A stretch of 64,000 nucleotides of DNA from Gnetum montanum (GCA_015680685.1 MNCI01007874.1:1-64000), one strand, 5' to 3'. Shown: positions 39,466-52,379, numbered from the stretch's first letter. Numbers and translations: made by a program. Notes: generated by a model from the sequence alone, not told the origin.

Positions 39466-39610
39466 TGAAGTGCTAGCCTAATGGTAAGACTCTTAACTTG
39501 GAAACTCTAAGTTATAGGTTTAATTCTAGTAGGAAATACTAAGTTCTCAGTTTCTAATTTGAATATATGTCTTTAAACCTATACACCATTATTTTATAGG
39601 TGAGCTTTGA
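39466..39610 (+). mobile_element. tRNA-derived SINE (family 1), diverged
   Basis: CTAGCCTAATGGTAAGACTC (A box region) and AGGTTTAATTCTAG (B box region) with the same spacing as the copies at 39173 and 58312. I could not define its target duplication. Confidence 0.6.
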
Positions 39611-39985
39611 ATTATTCATTATTTATTTGTCAAGGAAAACAAGGTGTATTACACAACTAAGTGTCTTCTTGCATCCATTAGTTTTTTCATAGTCTACATC
39701 ATTTGTTTGCTCATTATAAGTTTTCTCCTTTGTTTATATAAATAGATACTTTTTGTATTAGTTTCATTTTTTAAATATCATTTACTAACTTATTCTTTCT
39801 TTTCTATGGATCATGGATTTGATAAAGTTTCACTCATAAACAATAGTCTTTTTAGTATGGCATGCCTAAATTATCATGAAATTAAAATCGAAGCTTTATT
39901 ATGTCTAGAGATCCATAACATTTATTAGATATATATTAAATTTTCATGAAAAATAAAGACAAATTATACAAATTAACCAAGCACT

Positions 39986-40157
39986 TAAGGGAAGTGACCA
40001 TCATTTGGAGTGATGGTAAGATGTTTATTTCTCAAGTTAAAGACCTAGGTTTAAGCTAGGAATAGCCACTTGAAGAGGTTAGGCTTTCACTCATCTGCTT
40101 ACCCTTCCAGGACCTTGCTTACTAGGATGAGGAGTGTGGCTCTAAGTGACGATCCTT
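39986..40157 (+). mobile_element. SINE (family 2) with 13-bp target duplication
   Basis: Flanked by TTAACCAAGCACT at 39973-39985 and 40158-40170, identical. The body has GGAGTGATGGTAAGATG (A-box-like) and ACCTAGGTTTAAGC (B-box-like) and ends GATCCTT. It aligns with 58519-58685 along its length. Confidence 0.85.
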
Positions 40158-40170
40158 TTAACCAAGCACT

Positions 40171-40740
40171 AATAGGTACAACAAAGAAAATCATACAAGT
40201 TTGTTATTGCAACATTATAATGTTGTCTCAATTGAGTAGTCATAATATATATAAAAAAAGGAAAAACATATGCAACTTATCTTCAAGGGCTCATGGCCTG
40301 CACAACCTATAATGAAGCTTGTAGATAGCACTACGATCCTTGATTAAATAAAAAGCATCTCAAAGATAGTAAGATTTTTTATCTAATTTACTAGATCTAA
40401 TGTAATATAAATAAAATTATTTCTTACCTTCTACATTATACCATAACTATGTTAAAATCTTATGCTTGATTAACTGGTAGGCATGCTTAGGATTTTTTTA
40501 TACTTCAAAAAGATATTCTATTTTCTTAATCATTACATTTCTTGAAAATACCAATCATAATCTCATGAATCCTTAAGAAATGCTTTAGGAAATTTTTCTT
40601 TCCTTGATATATGCAAGCTATGAGCATATATCATGAATTCTCACAAGGCTTCTATTTCTAAAGGTAATAAATGACATTCACATAATAACATTGAGTAAGG
40701 TGTTTGCATTTCACTTTTAACTCATCCTAAAGAATTTTTT
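40171..40740. other. AT-rich region, nothing recognised
   Basis: No motif or boundary seen between the SINE and the minus-strand LINE fragment. Confidence 0.45.
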
Positions 40741-40744
40741 TTTT

Positions 40745-41217
40745 TGTTTTTGCATTCTTTTAGCACTAAGTCCAACTTCCTAAACAATACATCCATACAA
40801 AATAGTAGAATAGATGATAGTATGAAAAATTTATTTTCTGACCTTACAAGCCTAGAGTCCTAAATCCGTGCACTTACTTTTGAAAGGATGCAAAGCCTTT
40901 GAACCTAATGCTATTCTTTCTTTGATGAACTTCTCTTACATGTAATTGTTCATATACAAGATATCTAAATATTTGAAGAATCTAGTATTTTCACATTAGT
41001 ATCTTGAAAATGGAAGCTATAGCATATATTTCATGTACCCTAGATCATCAATCTGGTTTTATCTAAATTCACTTGAAGAGTAGGTAAATGATAATTATTT
41101 AGGTTAATCCATATTTCCTTGAAGACTAGGTAAGCAAAAAAAAATTTCTAAAATTTGCAACATATTTTTGCATACTTTCAGTAGTAGTGTAGATCAAGAC
41201 AACATCATTTGCATACT
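40745..41217 (-). mobile_element. LINE reverse-transcriptase fragment, cut by element D
   Basis: On the minus strand, KYANDVVLIYTTTESM at about 41208-41160 matches the YADD box of non-LTR reverse transcriptases with Asp changed to Asn. Downstream, ILYGCIV near 40790-40770 matches the conserved LYGxxxW region. It belongs to a different LINE lineage from the one at 37.6 kb. The frame stops exactly where the LTR of element D begins (41218), so D may have inserted into it. Confidence 0.6.
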
Positions 41218-42233
41218 TGATGAGCAGTGAGTGTCTCCTATGCCCAACCATATAAATCACAAGTGTTCACATGCAATTTGGTTGAATTTTATGGATAGGA
41301 ATAATGTGGTATCTAGATTATTAAGCATTGATCTTAGGTCATTTTATTCTCACTTGGACTAGTGGTAGCTTTATCTTGTATGGTGTAGTCTAAAGTGAGA
41401 CATATGATTATTGATGTTGTGCAGCTTACGCTAAGTTATATGAAAGTATGAAAATTAATTATTTAATCTAATTAATAATAAATTAAATCCTAAACTATCC
41501 CAAGGATGATGAGTGTCAATTTTCAGTTTGTTGTACATGTACTAAACTCACGAATTCACTACTGAGATTACCAAGTATTATGCTATTGGGCAAACCAAGT
41601 AATAACATTGCTAGGATTACCAAGCGAATACGTGTTTATGATCAAAACTGGTTGCACTCATTTCACCAATTGATTAATGTGCATAGAAATGTAAATATTA
41701 ACTAAGTACATAGAAACTAAATTGCATTGAAAGTAAGTCTATTTTAAGTCAAAGTGCTACAATGAATATGCATTAATCTTGATCTTATTACTGTTCACGG
41801 AATGTGTCCAGGTACAGTGCAACTTGAATAAGATGTCTTACAACTAACTCAAATCCATACTACAGGTACTCACTGATTGGTTACTAAGATTACAAAATAA
41901 AACTACAAGATTACCAAATGATGCCAAATAAATTATGGGTGCTTGCATATTTATAGGAAAATACAAGCATTTCATTGACAACAATGCATTGAGGATGTAT
42001 CAACATAACTATGTTATAGCATATGTGATGTCGCATCTATGATATAGTAGATGAGATGTAGCAGCCAACTGAGATGCATCGACGTGAATGTTACAATGTA
42101 GATGTAGCATATCATCTACAATGTAGCATTTGTGATATTGCATCAATAATATTTCAATCAATTCATACACTTGATAAAATGATATTTTATCATGTTCCCA
42201 TGACTTAACTACCTAACATATCAGATCTCATCA
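41218..42233 (-). repeat. Element D 3' LTR
   Basis: About 1016 bp. It starts TGATGAGATC and ends CTGCTCATCA on the minus strand, like the LTRs of A, B and C. U3 carries decayed relatives of the GATATC cluster near 42000-42150. Confidence 0.75.
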
Positions 42234-44410
42234 TACCTCCACGACTGACTAAAAACTTGTCCTTGAGTTATATATAAATGGATGAAGTTCTATTACAAAA
42301 AATTATGGGGTGACCAAGACTAGATTGGCTATCACTATAAAATTGAAGTGATACATTACATAATTTTATTTGAGTGGATGTATTACAAAATGACAAAAAG
42401 ACTATATGAACATCAAAGTTTACAAAATTGTAGAAGTCTTCAAAAATCCACCAAAGATGAATCTTCTTGTTGTCACTAGTGGTGGTAGATTTTCCAACCT
42501 TAATTGCTATGTTGATGCTTCTCTTGTATGTAGAACATTTTTGAATGATGGACTAAAATTGCTCCTCATCGTTCCATGGGTCTGGCAAACATGTGATGTT
42601 AGAGCTTTAATTCATGTATGTGCTACTATTTGTCCATTGGCATATCCTCCTTTGTCCTCCTCTTGGCCTCTTTTCTTTGCTTTGTAAAAGACCTTTAACC
42701 TTAGGTATTTCTTTCAACATCATCTACAATCAACAAGGGATCAATGTCAATTTTGGTGATAATTTTTTCCCTTAATGATTAACCCTTCTTGGATCCTTAG
42801 TTAGCTCAAAAATCAAAAAAATTTAGCATTTAGGCTTCAAGTGATTATGAAATAATGTTTTCAATGCTATGAGGTAACTAAAATTATTAAGTTGTTAAGT
42901 CATTTTGATTATTTTTACTATTAGTTACCATAATGTTCAAAAATGAGGTGTTAGAAAAAATTTTCAAAAATTACATCCTTAGCTCCCAGAATAAATGAGC
43001 TCAACTTTGGAAGCTCACAAGTTTTTGAACAATTAAAACCAAGGTTTGGTTCACAAGATGGCCAAGAAATATTGAATTTTGGAAATATTTCAATATAAAA
43101 GTAGTAAAAATTAATCAAAATTGATAAGTAGTCCTAAAATCATGCATAAAGCTTGAGAAGCTTTTCATGATATCCTAGAAGATGTGATGTTTCAGTTTAG
43201 AGTCGTGATCAACAAAAGTCATGTAAGGGGATCCTCCCCAAAGCAAGCTTCTACCATAATGCCCTCGCATAACCACCTCTATAGATGTTCATGGACATCT
43301 TAGAAGTTAAATGTAGATCATGCCTTTATTTTGATCAACACACAACCACCTTGGTTAGGATCTTGCACTATACTATACAAAACCATTAGGTTTATGATTG
43401 CATGTAGTAGTGAGGCGAATAATGGGATGAGAAAGGATTGTATAGATTGGGACTTGAGGTACCTTACCATGTCCGTAATGGGTTCTTATGTCAATTTCGA
43501 TTAAGATGACCATCATACCTATTTGTCCAATTTTTAGACCAAGTCCATATGATTAATAGTGACCTTGCTTTATTATGCCCCTTCTTGCCTACCATCATGA
43601 GTACATGAAAATTACATAGAATGAGCATCACTCCAACATGAGAAGAAAAGAGAAGAAGGAAGTAGTTTTGAAGATTATTAAGAAATAAATTTGGATCCTA
43701 GTTACAGCAGTGCCTTTAGGCATGGGTAACATGTCTTTCCAGCCTCATAATTAGTGCTTGTATCCCAAAAGATATTTAGAGAGGTGTGCTTTGAATTCTT
43801 GTTGTCTTTTTCTCTCTCTTTTCTTTTCTTTTCTTGGAAACAACACCTTACAAGGACATACTTTCTTTATGGTTGACAATAAGAGTGATGATATGTTCTA
43901 TGAGGAGTCATAGGCCATAAGAAGAAAGTTAAGAAGAAAACCCAAAAAATCCCCTTAAGGTCACACCCTTTTCCATTCCCACTTGATCTTTCGACTTTCC
44001 TTCAAGGCACAATGATCATTAGTTAATTTTAGTTTTATGTGAGAAGAACCATATTTCTTTCATGATAAAGACCTCTTATTTATAGAATTTGAGAGATGGA
44101 TGATGTGGTCTCACTGCTTTACATAATTGTTAACTTAGTTGTCGTGATAGCATAGGACATAGACCCAACACATGGCATTGACTTTTGCATTGTAATTGGC
44201 AACATCATTATCAACAAAAACATAGTAGACATTTATAAAACTTAAAGGAAATGACTCAAGAAAAGATAAAATTATAAAAAAAATAACAAGAAATGAAAAA
44301 TATATTAAGAATTGAAAAATTTTGAAAAAATAAAAAAAATAAAAAAATTATTAAAAAAGTAAAAGTTTACTTATTAGTTCTTGATTCAAGATGGAGCATC
44401 CCCTCATGAC
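41218..44410 (-). mobile_element. Element D: truncated, diverged relative of A/B/C
   Basis: The 3' LTR (41218-42233) is followed by the purine tract (42234-42244). Only scraps of ORF2 remain (42.44-42.70 kb), so most of its 2.8 kb is deleted. The spacer at 43.2-44.3 kb aligns with 25.4-26.3 kb of A, for example GGATCCTCCCCAAA and a run containing GCCCTCGCATAACCAC. An A-rich tract at 44275-44365 corresponds to the T-rich run after gag. gag and the 5' LTR are missing. The upper boundary is approximate. Confidence 0.7.
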
Positions 44411-44711
44411 TACACTCATGGGAAAGTATTTGATGAATGGATTGTACATTCCCTTGGTTATACATCATAATTTTTCCATTTATCATCTTCAGTGATTTAA
44501 GTTTTCTCTTGTTAGCACATTTAACATTGATGATAATCAAGTTTCAATCATTTGGAGACATATATTCAATGGAACTTGAAGGTGTTTTTGTGTTAGAGGA
44601 TCCCTATTGTTTCCTTTTTTGTTTTCTACTTTATTTCTTGGTTCTTTTTGTTTAAAATCTTCTTTTGGTGCATAGTTAAAGTGTAAGATGTCTTTCTCTT
44701 CTCACTGAAGG

Positions 44712-44939
44712 TTGTTTTCTTATGGCTTATGTTGTTTGTTTTTACCTATGGACATACATCTTATGTCAAAGCCACTTGAAGTAATGAGATACTATGAATG
44801 CCAAGGTGTCAATCCTCTCCACAAAAGGCCACTTTATGCAACTTCTCACTATGTTGGGCAAGATGAATCCTTAGCATTGTTTAAAGATATTTTTTCAAAT
44901 TTGCATCTTGTTGCATCTCTAGATCTGTCTTTACAATAA
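44712..44939 (+). CDS. Unrecognised 75-codon open frame
   Basis: Open from ATG to TAA, with MSKPLEVMRYYECQG and ATSHYVGQDESLALF in its C-terminal half. The second half looks more protein-like than other chance frames nearby, but I recognise no family and see no promoter or splice context. It may be an exon relic or chance. Confidence 0.2.
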   Translation: MFSYGLCCLFLPMDIHLMSKPLEVMRYYECQGVNPLHKRPLYATSHYVGQDESLALFKDIFSNLHLVASLDLSLQ

Positions 44940-45479
44940 CCTATGTGTTTTGATTTTTGTTTCTTTGTATTTTTTTCAATTTTTGAGTACCATTTTGCAA
45001 CTTATTACCCGAAAACCTTAGATAAACAGTCATTATTTTGGTTTAGAAATAAGGTCTACTTAAGTGTAGCTCAATCTGAGCTCATAAAGGAGGTTACTGG
45101 TAACAGGAGTGATATGTTCTTCAAAGAGTCTTGACTAGAATCTCTTCCAACAATGAGACGTTAATCTAATGGTAAAATTCTTGATGAAAGCTCTTTGTCA
45201 TAGGCTCCATTATATAGAGAACTGTTAAGTTATAATATAATTATTTTAGGATTATGTCACCTCTCAGAATTTCCTATCCAAGTGGAAGATGGAGGAGGCC
45301 TTTGTGTTCATTGAATCAACTGGAACTTGTTCTACAGTACATCTCAACTTGGTTTTTTCTATTCACTAGGGATTTGCAAATCCCATAAAACTTGTATGAA
45401 ACCTTTCATTTCGGAAGTAGGAGAGCCAAAAAAATCTCGTAAGATTCTCTCCAGAAACTTTTAATTTAATTTAATTTAA

Positions 45480-45716
45480 AATTTAATGGGTTGTAACCTA
45501 TATCAAAGTTGGTGATGGTGATATGAATGTTACAATATTGATTATTTTGCTCATACATGATAAATAAGAGTTATGGTTAGAACGGGTAAGGATGATAGGA
45601 ATGGTATGATGTTGATTATGTTATTCACCTATGATAAATAAGAGTTATGGTTGGCTTACTACATGTGATGGAAGTATAAACTTGGTTGTGTATCTCGCTA
45701 TTCATAAAGATTATCA
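45480..45716 (+). repeat. Direct repeat, copy 1
   Basis: About 237 bp repeated at 45921-46155 with roughly nine in ten bases the same. Within each copy GATAAATAAGAGTTATGGTT occurs twice. It begins just after a TTTAA run at 45460-45480. Confidence 0.8.
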
Positions 45717-45920
45717 TGTTGTTTTCCAGCTGACCATGGCCTTCCATGGTTATTTTTAGTTGAATGTCAGGATATTTAAAGTTGCAAATCTTTACTTCAT
45801 CTTTGCTTGGATAAATTTTTGACCTATGCTATAACAAAAACAATGTGAAAAATACCACGGTAGATTAAATTATTCACAATGGCATGATCCTAAAAGCCAT
45901 ATGTATTATTCTCACCACAA

Positions 45921-46155
45921 AATTCAATGGGTTTTCACCAATAGAGTTGGTGATGGGGATATGAATGTTACAATATTGATTATTTTGCTCATACATGATA
46001 AATAAGAGTTATGGTTAGAATGGGTAAGGATGATAGGAATCGTACAATGTTGATTATGTTATTGACATATGATAAATAAGAGTTATGGTTGGTTTACTAC
46101 CTATGATGGAAATATAAACTTGGTTGTGTGTCTTACTATTCATAAAGATTACCAT
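45921..46155 (+). repeat. Direct repeat, copy 2
   Basis: Second copy of 45480-45716, separated from it by about 204 bp. The size and spacing would suit a terminal-repeat element in miniature, but I see no primer site or target duplication. Confidence 0.8.
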
Positions 46156-46429
46156 GAGTATAAGTCATGTGCATTTTGTAATTCTTATATTAAAATCCAT
46201 CAACATACTTCATTTTTCATGATAGGCCAATCACATACATTATTCTTAATTTTGAGTTATAAAGTTTCAACAAGACTATAAGTATTAGCTGTAAATATTT
46301 TTTAAAAATGTTTTAGGTTCCAACATCTCCCTCTCTTCATATTCTTTAAAATGTGCACTAAATTAATTTAATCAGTGTTGAATAAAACAAATATATTTCC
46401 AAATGTAAAAAATTAGGGGTGTCAAAATT

Positions 46430-46576
46430 GAAATTTTTTTAATAGATAATATTTACCTCCAAGAGTTATACTCATATAAAAGCTTTATGAATCAAAAGTA
46501 CCAACTAAAATCAAACCCTTAGCTTGCTTAGCTTCCAAATCAACTCTTACTACTAGGCTAACACCTCATTGTTAAA
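46430..46576 (-). mobile_element. tRNA-derived SINE (family 1), minus strand
   Basis: Minus strand reads GAGGTGTTAGCCTAGTAGTA (A box region) and AGGGTTTGATTTTAG (B box region), the same layout as the copies at 39173 and 58312. Its 3' end is unclear. Confidence 0.5.
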
Positions 46577-46810
46577 TGTAAATAATGAATCCTATAACAT
46601 AGAAAATAGTGTTTTAGTGTTAGTTATAAACTTATTACATTCCTGACATTAAAGGTGTATTTTGGGGGTGTGTTAAAAGAATTATAGAAAAATATTATGA
46701 TGCCTAACAAGACAATGAACTAACCACTTTAATACTAACTAAAATGAAATTGTAACTAAAATTTTATTATATTAGTAGATCCTTTGGATCTATTGGATAG
46801 TGATGGGACC

Positions 46811-49254
46811 ACCTCAAGGGGTCTCCCTTATGGCCTATCCTCTCTGAAAGAGGTGCCTCGTACCTAGGAGAGACATACCAATTTTGGCACAATAGGGAGC
46901 AAGGCACCACTGTTAATATTTATGGTGTGATAGTTGAATTCTCTACGTAGGCTATTTTGGAACTATTAAACCTTTCGAATACAGGGCCCCAAGTTGCTCG
47001 ATTATCCACCCTTTTAGACCTCGATGTGCGAAAGGATTGGTTGGAGGAGGCTTATGGCAGAAACAAAGCATTTGGTGAATTGATGACGGAAGAGAGGGTT
47101 TACTTCAAAATTGGGACATATCACCTCTTCCCCACAAAGGGCTTAAAAAGGATATCGACGTATGCAGCTAGAGGATGTGCAGTGTTGATGGGAAAGGGTA
47201 AAGTTAACCTACCCCATCTATATTTCACAGAGATCCTGAGGCGGTTCGAAGAACGAAAGATAGGGAAGATGGCACTGCCTTTCCCTTGTCTTATTAGGAA
47301 GCTTTGCTGACATGTTGATATTCGGGGATACACCAATGATGTCCTCCAAAAAGCCCAAATTGCTTCATATGTTGAATTGCTAAAGGCACCAGCTCCAAGA
47401 AAAAGCACTGGTGAAGATCTGAGACTAGAACAAGAAGAAGAATAGATGGCTAGACCTAGTCAACCTCCAGCCACAGGTCCCAGACAACAACAAGAAGCAG
47501 GGCCTAGCACAGGCTAGGATCAGCTGCCACTGCCGCAAGACTATAGACTGTCGATGAGCCATCTTAGGGCCATCGCTAAGATGGTCAGTTGGGGAAGTCG
47601 TGATGATGAAAACCTCTTCCGCGTCATTGATGATGCCATACAGCCTACGGTTTTATTAAATTGCACAAGGGGTGAGGTATCCATTCAAATAGAAGGAGGG
47701 GAAAGTAGATGGTCACAACAAATCTCAAGAAACACAACATCTTTCTAGGTGCAGTTAGAGACTGTTGAAGGGGCCAAAATGGTGGTCATGCAACACCAGA
47801 ATGCCACAGGAGCTACAAAAGTGATCACAAACCACATTAAAAAATCCTTCAACATACCTGTTGTGCCACCAGTAGATCTCTTAGGAGCATGGGATGCTCA
47901 AACTCTGGCCAGAACCCCAATGACTCCTACGGAACATGAGGATGTGTCTGATCGATTTCTTCAAACAAAACAAGTAATGATATCCCTATTTGACATCCCT
48001 CAGGATGTTATAGCAATTCAATTAGACCTTATTTCCATAAAGGGAAAGCTGGTCTTAATAGAGGTAAGGGTCGAGCATGCTAAAGCTAAAGTGCAGAAAC
48101 TATAAGAGCAGCTTGTAGCCTTACAAGTAGCACAACGAGAGCCTCTACAGTTTGTTCCCCCAGACTAGCTAGAAACTTTAAAACCAAGAAGCTAACCAAA
48201 TTAATAGAAGAGAATAAAAAGGTGGCTGAAGAAAAAGAGAAGGCTATTTGGGATGCCTCCATAGCACAATCGTAAACTCATGCGCATCTTAAGGCACTCA
48301 AGGCCTTAGAAGAAGAAAACAAGCAGCTAGTTGTAGACAATCTTCGATTGACCACTGTAGAGAAGCAAAAGAATGTTATCGATGAACACTTTCATCAATT
48401 ATGAGAACAATTCATCTGGGTCAACCGAGACGTAAGTCGTTTAACCCTAGAAAATCGAACCCTCTCAATGGAGGAGGTACGTGCTATTTTTCAAAAGTCA
48501 ATGATTGAGATAAGCACGTGGTAGAATGAGGCTAAATGACACGAGAAGCTGAAGGAGCATTTTCGTGATTAGATGGGGATGTATAAAAATCCTTGAAAAG
48601 AAAATCCATATGGCCAAGGCCCAAATCAACACTATTAGTGCTCAACACATTAATTGGGGAGCCATATTGGACACCTACGCCTTCGTCCACCAAGCGGAAG
48701 TTAAAAATAGGGACCTGCAAATTCAAGACTTGATAGAATACATGGAGTTGGAAAACTTTAGATATGACAACCTTGCCATGTTAACAGCATGGTGCCCGAG
48801 GTCAGAGCTTGAGTAGCAGGTAGCAACCACCCACATCAAATATGAAGTAGAATTTGTAGAATGCAAGAAGCTATTGGAAAAACTAGATGTTGCAAATTCT
48901 GAAATTGAGGTGGTAAAAGCCAGCTACCAGGGGTAGAAGGATGTTGCAACTGACTTAGCTTGATGGCTAACAGACCTTCATGAATACAAGAACAAAGCTA
49001 GAACTTATGAGGTGGAACGATTGGTGTTCACAGCTTGGTATGTCAAGGCCAACCAAATGTTTCCGCAACTACCCTGTCCATGGGAGGTGTCGACTCTATC
49101 AAAAATTGGAACATTAACATGGATGACAAAAGACCCTCAGACCGAAGAGGAAAAGCTCCAGGCCATACTTCAACATCATCAACCCTCAAAACCTGGAGCA
49201 CAAGACAAAGGGAACCCGCCAATGGAGGAGCCACGGCCACCAGGAACTACATGA
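46811..49254 (+). pseudogene. Element B first unit: ORF2 remnant
   Basis: It starts inside ORF2 at GSPLWPILSE-equivalent codons and runs in one frame to PPGTT-stop at 49254, interrupted by nonsense codons (for example near 47307, 48103 and 48242) but, over the parts I followed, not by frameshift. Conserved blocks: EERVYFKIGTYHLFPTKGL, LMGKGKVNLPHLYFTEILRR, FLQTKQVMISLFDIPQDV, and coiled-coil text with LQIQDLIEYMELENFRYDN. The B main copy (54425-57191) is closely similar. Confidence 0.8.
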
Positions 49255-49400
49255 GTTCCAAATTTAGAACATCTATGTTGGGTCTTTATTTTTTTTTCTT
49301 CCCACACTGTAGCATCATCCCATTTCTTTTTCCATCTAATAATCCCATACCTATCCACTGTGTAATCACTGTAACTCAGGGATGAGTTTTTATTCAGTCA

Positions 49401-49408
49401 TGGGGGTA
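49401..49408 (+). other. Polypurine tract of element B first unit
   Basis: TGGGGGTA directly before the LTR start TGATGGGACATG. Confidence 0.75.
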
Positions 49409-50234
49409 TGATGGGACATGATATCGCATAGGTCGCGATATCGCATCTCTCCCTGTGATATCGCTTACGCGATATCGCAGTCCTCCACCAGTTCTATAAA
49501 TAAGAGGCAGCTCTCCCTTGTTTGACAGTTTTTTCATTATTAGAGTTAGACATTAGCGAAGCTATGGTAGTTTGATCCCTCGAGAGATAGATTATTTTCT
49601 AGTGTCTGCTTGCAGTGTGATGAATGTAATCGTATGACATCCTTTAGTCAAGTGTGACATACTTGGACACGCACATGACTGAAAAGAAAGAACAAGATTA
49701 CTTCATCATTGTAGCATTCACATTGTCATTTATTTATTTAATTGTTATTTCCTTCTTTCCTAATTAGTTTCTCTCACCCTTGAACTCACGTTAGAACACG
49801 GAATGAGTACGAATTGATTACAAGCATTTAAGTGTGACTACTTGGTAACCTAGTGGCGTACCTAGGATCTATGCTTGGTAATCCCAATGGTAGTTGTGTA
49901 TGAAGTCCAAGATGTGTATGGATAATCAAGGAATGGCTGCTCATCGCACATAGGCTAGATTAGATTCTCTCTTACCCTTTCCTCCTAGCTTAGTTAGTAT
50001 TACTTTCCATTGCCTTCAGGAGTAGCGTAGATTAGGAACCACATCATACACCTCACTCTAGACTAAACCATACATGACAAAGATAATACTAGTCTAGGTG
50101 CGAAGACAATGAACTGCAACCTAAGGTTAACTATCTAGGTGCCACAACTAGTCCGTCTATGGAGTTTGACTAGATCGCACGTGAAAATGTTCATATTTGT
50201 ATGGTTGAGTATAGGGGTACCTCGCCACTCATCA
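49409..50234 (+). repeat. Element B middle LTR
   Basis: 826 bp, TGATGGGAC to CTCATCA. U3 has GATATC at 49420, 49437, 49457 and 49471, then TATAAATA at 49495-49502. It serves as 3' LTR of the remnant unit and 5' LTR of the full unit. By eye it differs from 57356-58212 at about one base in ten over a 250-bp stretch, so the insertion is old. Confidence 0.9.
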
Positions 50235-50253
50235 TTGGCGTTGTTGCTGGGGA
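50235..50253 (+). promoter_or_regulatory. Element B primer binding site, tRNA-Asp type
   Basis: TTGGCGTTGTTGCTGGGGA starts at the LTR end. It differs from the consensus TGGCGCCGTTGCCGGGG only by C-to-T changes. Confidence 0.82.
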
Positions 50254-50379
50254 CGGTGCTAGTTATCTAGATTAGTTATATCATACAAGGTCACTATATA
50301 AGGACTTAACGATATATCTCTTAGAAAGAATAAATAATTATTAAAAGTCACACATAAATTCACAAACAACTTCACAATA

Positions 50380-52362
50380 ATGCCTCTCCTACAAGATCAT
50401 AATAATGCCACACTTAGTGAGAAAGTTCATTGGAGAACCAACGAACTATATGACGATGAAGATTGGAGTATACAACCTAAAGTGGGGGTTTCTTATAAGC
50501 ATGAACAAAAGCAACGTCATCACAACACATGAAATCATAACTTACCCAATGATGATGAACCCCTACTGGCAACTACAAGCATAACACAAATACAGGAGGC
50601 TGTTCGAATCTCACATAGGCATCGTAAAGAGAGCTATCTACCCAGGGTCGATTTAAACAACTTTCCTAAATTCTCAGTAGGCTATGACTTAGATCTGCAT
50701 CAACATTTACAAGCCTTCTACGATGCCTGCACATGGAACAGCATTGATAACGGTTGGAAAAAACTTAAGCTCTTTCCTATGACACTCGTTGACCAAGCAA
50801 AAGTATGGTATAGATCGTTAAAACCAAATTCAATACGACGCTAGTCAACAATGGTAGAAGTATTTAACAAAAAATATCAAACCTACGCAAGAGTGTCAGC
50901 CTTGAGGAAACAAATCCAAGGATGGAAACAAGCACAACATGAACCCTTGAACATGGCCTTAGAAATATATTATGCACTATTAAACAACTGTCTAGGCCAT
51001 GGGTTTTCCGAGGAAAGGCTAATGTACCATATTATTGATGGGCTACGTAATGAAACAAGAGAGACGTTAGGAATATATGCCCGAGGTAAACTATACGAAC
51101 TACGAACCTATCAAGTCCAAGAGCTTATTAAGCAGGTAGCAAAAGAAGAAGGAGAAATGGATAGATGGGAGAGTGTTGAAAAGCATTAAGAAGATCAAAA
51201 TATTAACTTAACAAAGGTCTAGGATCATAAAAAGGAGAGATCAACCAATCTCAAGGTGAAAACATCATCTTTGCTAATACAACAATCGTTAGAAGAAGCT
51301 GAGGCAAAGATCAAGAAGATGTTGGAATGGATGTATCAAAAGTGTGGAGAATTTATCAACAACATTGGGGATAGAGTTTTGAAAACCCAAGAAGCAGGAC
51401 AAAACATTAGACATTCGGAGAAAAAGAATGAAGGGAATAAGTGCTCAACTGTTAATCATAAGTATGAATGCAACATATGCCTATACGATCACCCCAAGGG
51501 CCAATGCCCAATATTTTTACATCTACAGGAGCATTGGGAAAGCACGCTACATCTAGAGTTCATATAGAGATACTGTGTTTGATCATAGTGGCAACAATCC
51601 CAATCATGGGGGAGGCCACCCTTAGACTGGAGACACCCTTCATGTTATCCGAATCCAAACACTTATCTTGTTCAACATCTTGTTTCTCCAACTAGGCCAA
51701 CATACTCTATCCCACCACATTACTATTCTTCATAATACTATCAACCCATGCCTCCAACACAACCACCACCTTGTGCATCTTATACTCCTCCTAACTTTCA
51801 ACATTCTCATCCTTTCCCTCCTTCCTCATTGCCACAAACTATTCCTAGGGTGTCTATGCCACAACAACAACCCATGAATGCTACTTGTGCTACTACTTCC
51901 AACAACAGTGAGAAACCTCAACAACATCAAAAGTGTCCCTTCTTTAAACATGGTCGTAAGAAGGGACAACATAATTTTGAGGCCACTGCATCCTCCCACT
52001 CAGCACAAGTCCAACACTATGGTGCACCCTCATCTTCGAACCTAACACCTCATGTTACTTCATCAGGGCCACCAACTAACACTCCAACAACTATACGGTC
52101 CAATGAACATGACCATGGGAGGCATCATTCCAATCCTTCCATACCATCTAATGGTCCCAAACATCATAGTGGGTCAACTCATTATCTAGGAACTACATCA
52201 TATATAGTGTCCCACTATGCTCATTATACTCAAGTGTGTGAACCCCGACAGGGTAAGTATGGCCAAGCTCCAATACTTCCAACATGCAAGGACCCTCACC
52301 CTTCATTTATTAATCCTTGTTGTACTCAACCGTTTAGTTATGGGGGATATCCCTCATTATAA
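50380..52362 (+). pseudogene. Element B gag, one frame with nonsense codons
   Basis: 660 codons from MPLLQDHNN. The capsid-like domain runs over roughly residues 105-270: KLFPMTLVDQAKVWYRSLKP, RKQIQGWKQAQHEPL, EERLMYHIIDGLRNETRETL, ELIKQVAKEEGEM. A zinc knuckle CNICLYDHPKGQC (CX2CX3HX4C) lies near 51475-51515. The C-terminal third is rich in Pro, Ser, Thr and His, with a basic patch KCPFFKHGRKKGQH. All the conserved blocks share one frame; it is broken by stops such as TGA 50530, TAG 50842, TAA 51187 and TAG 51565. The TGA at 50530 is also present in C. There is no protease fusion. The role is inferred to be particle formation and RNA packaging. Confidence 0.85.
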
Positions 52363-52379
52363 TAACAAGCGAGATTAAT

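Noticed and set aside
49420-49476. Regularly spaced GATATC repeats as a CRISPR-like array
   Set aside because: Units are only 6-10 bp palindromes in an LTR promoter of a plant genome, with no repeat-spacer structure.
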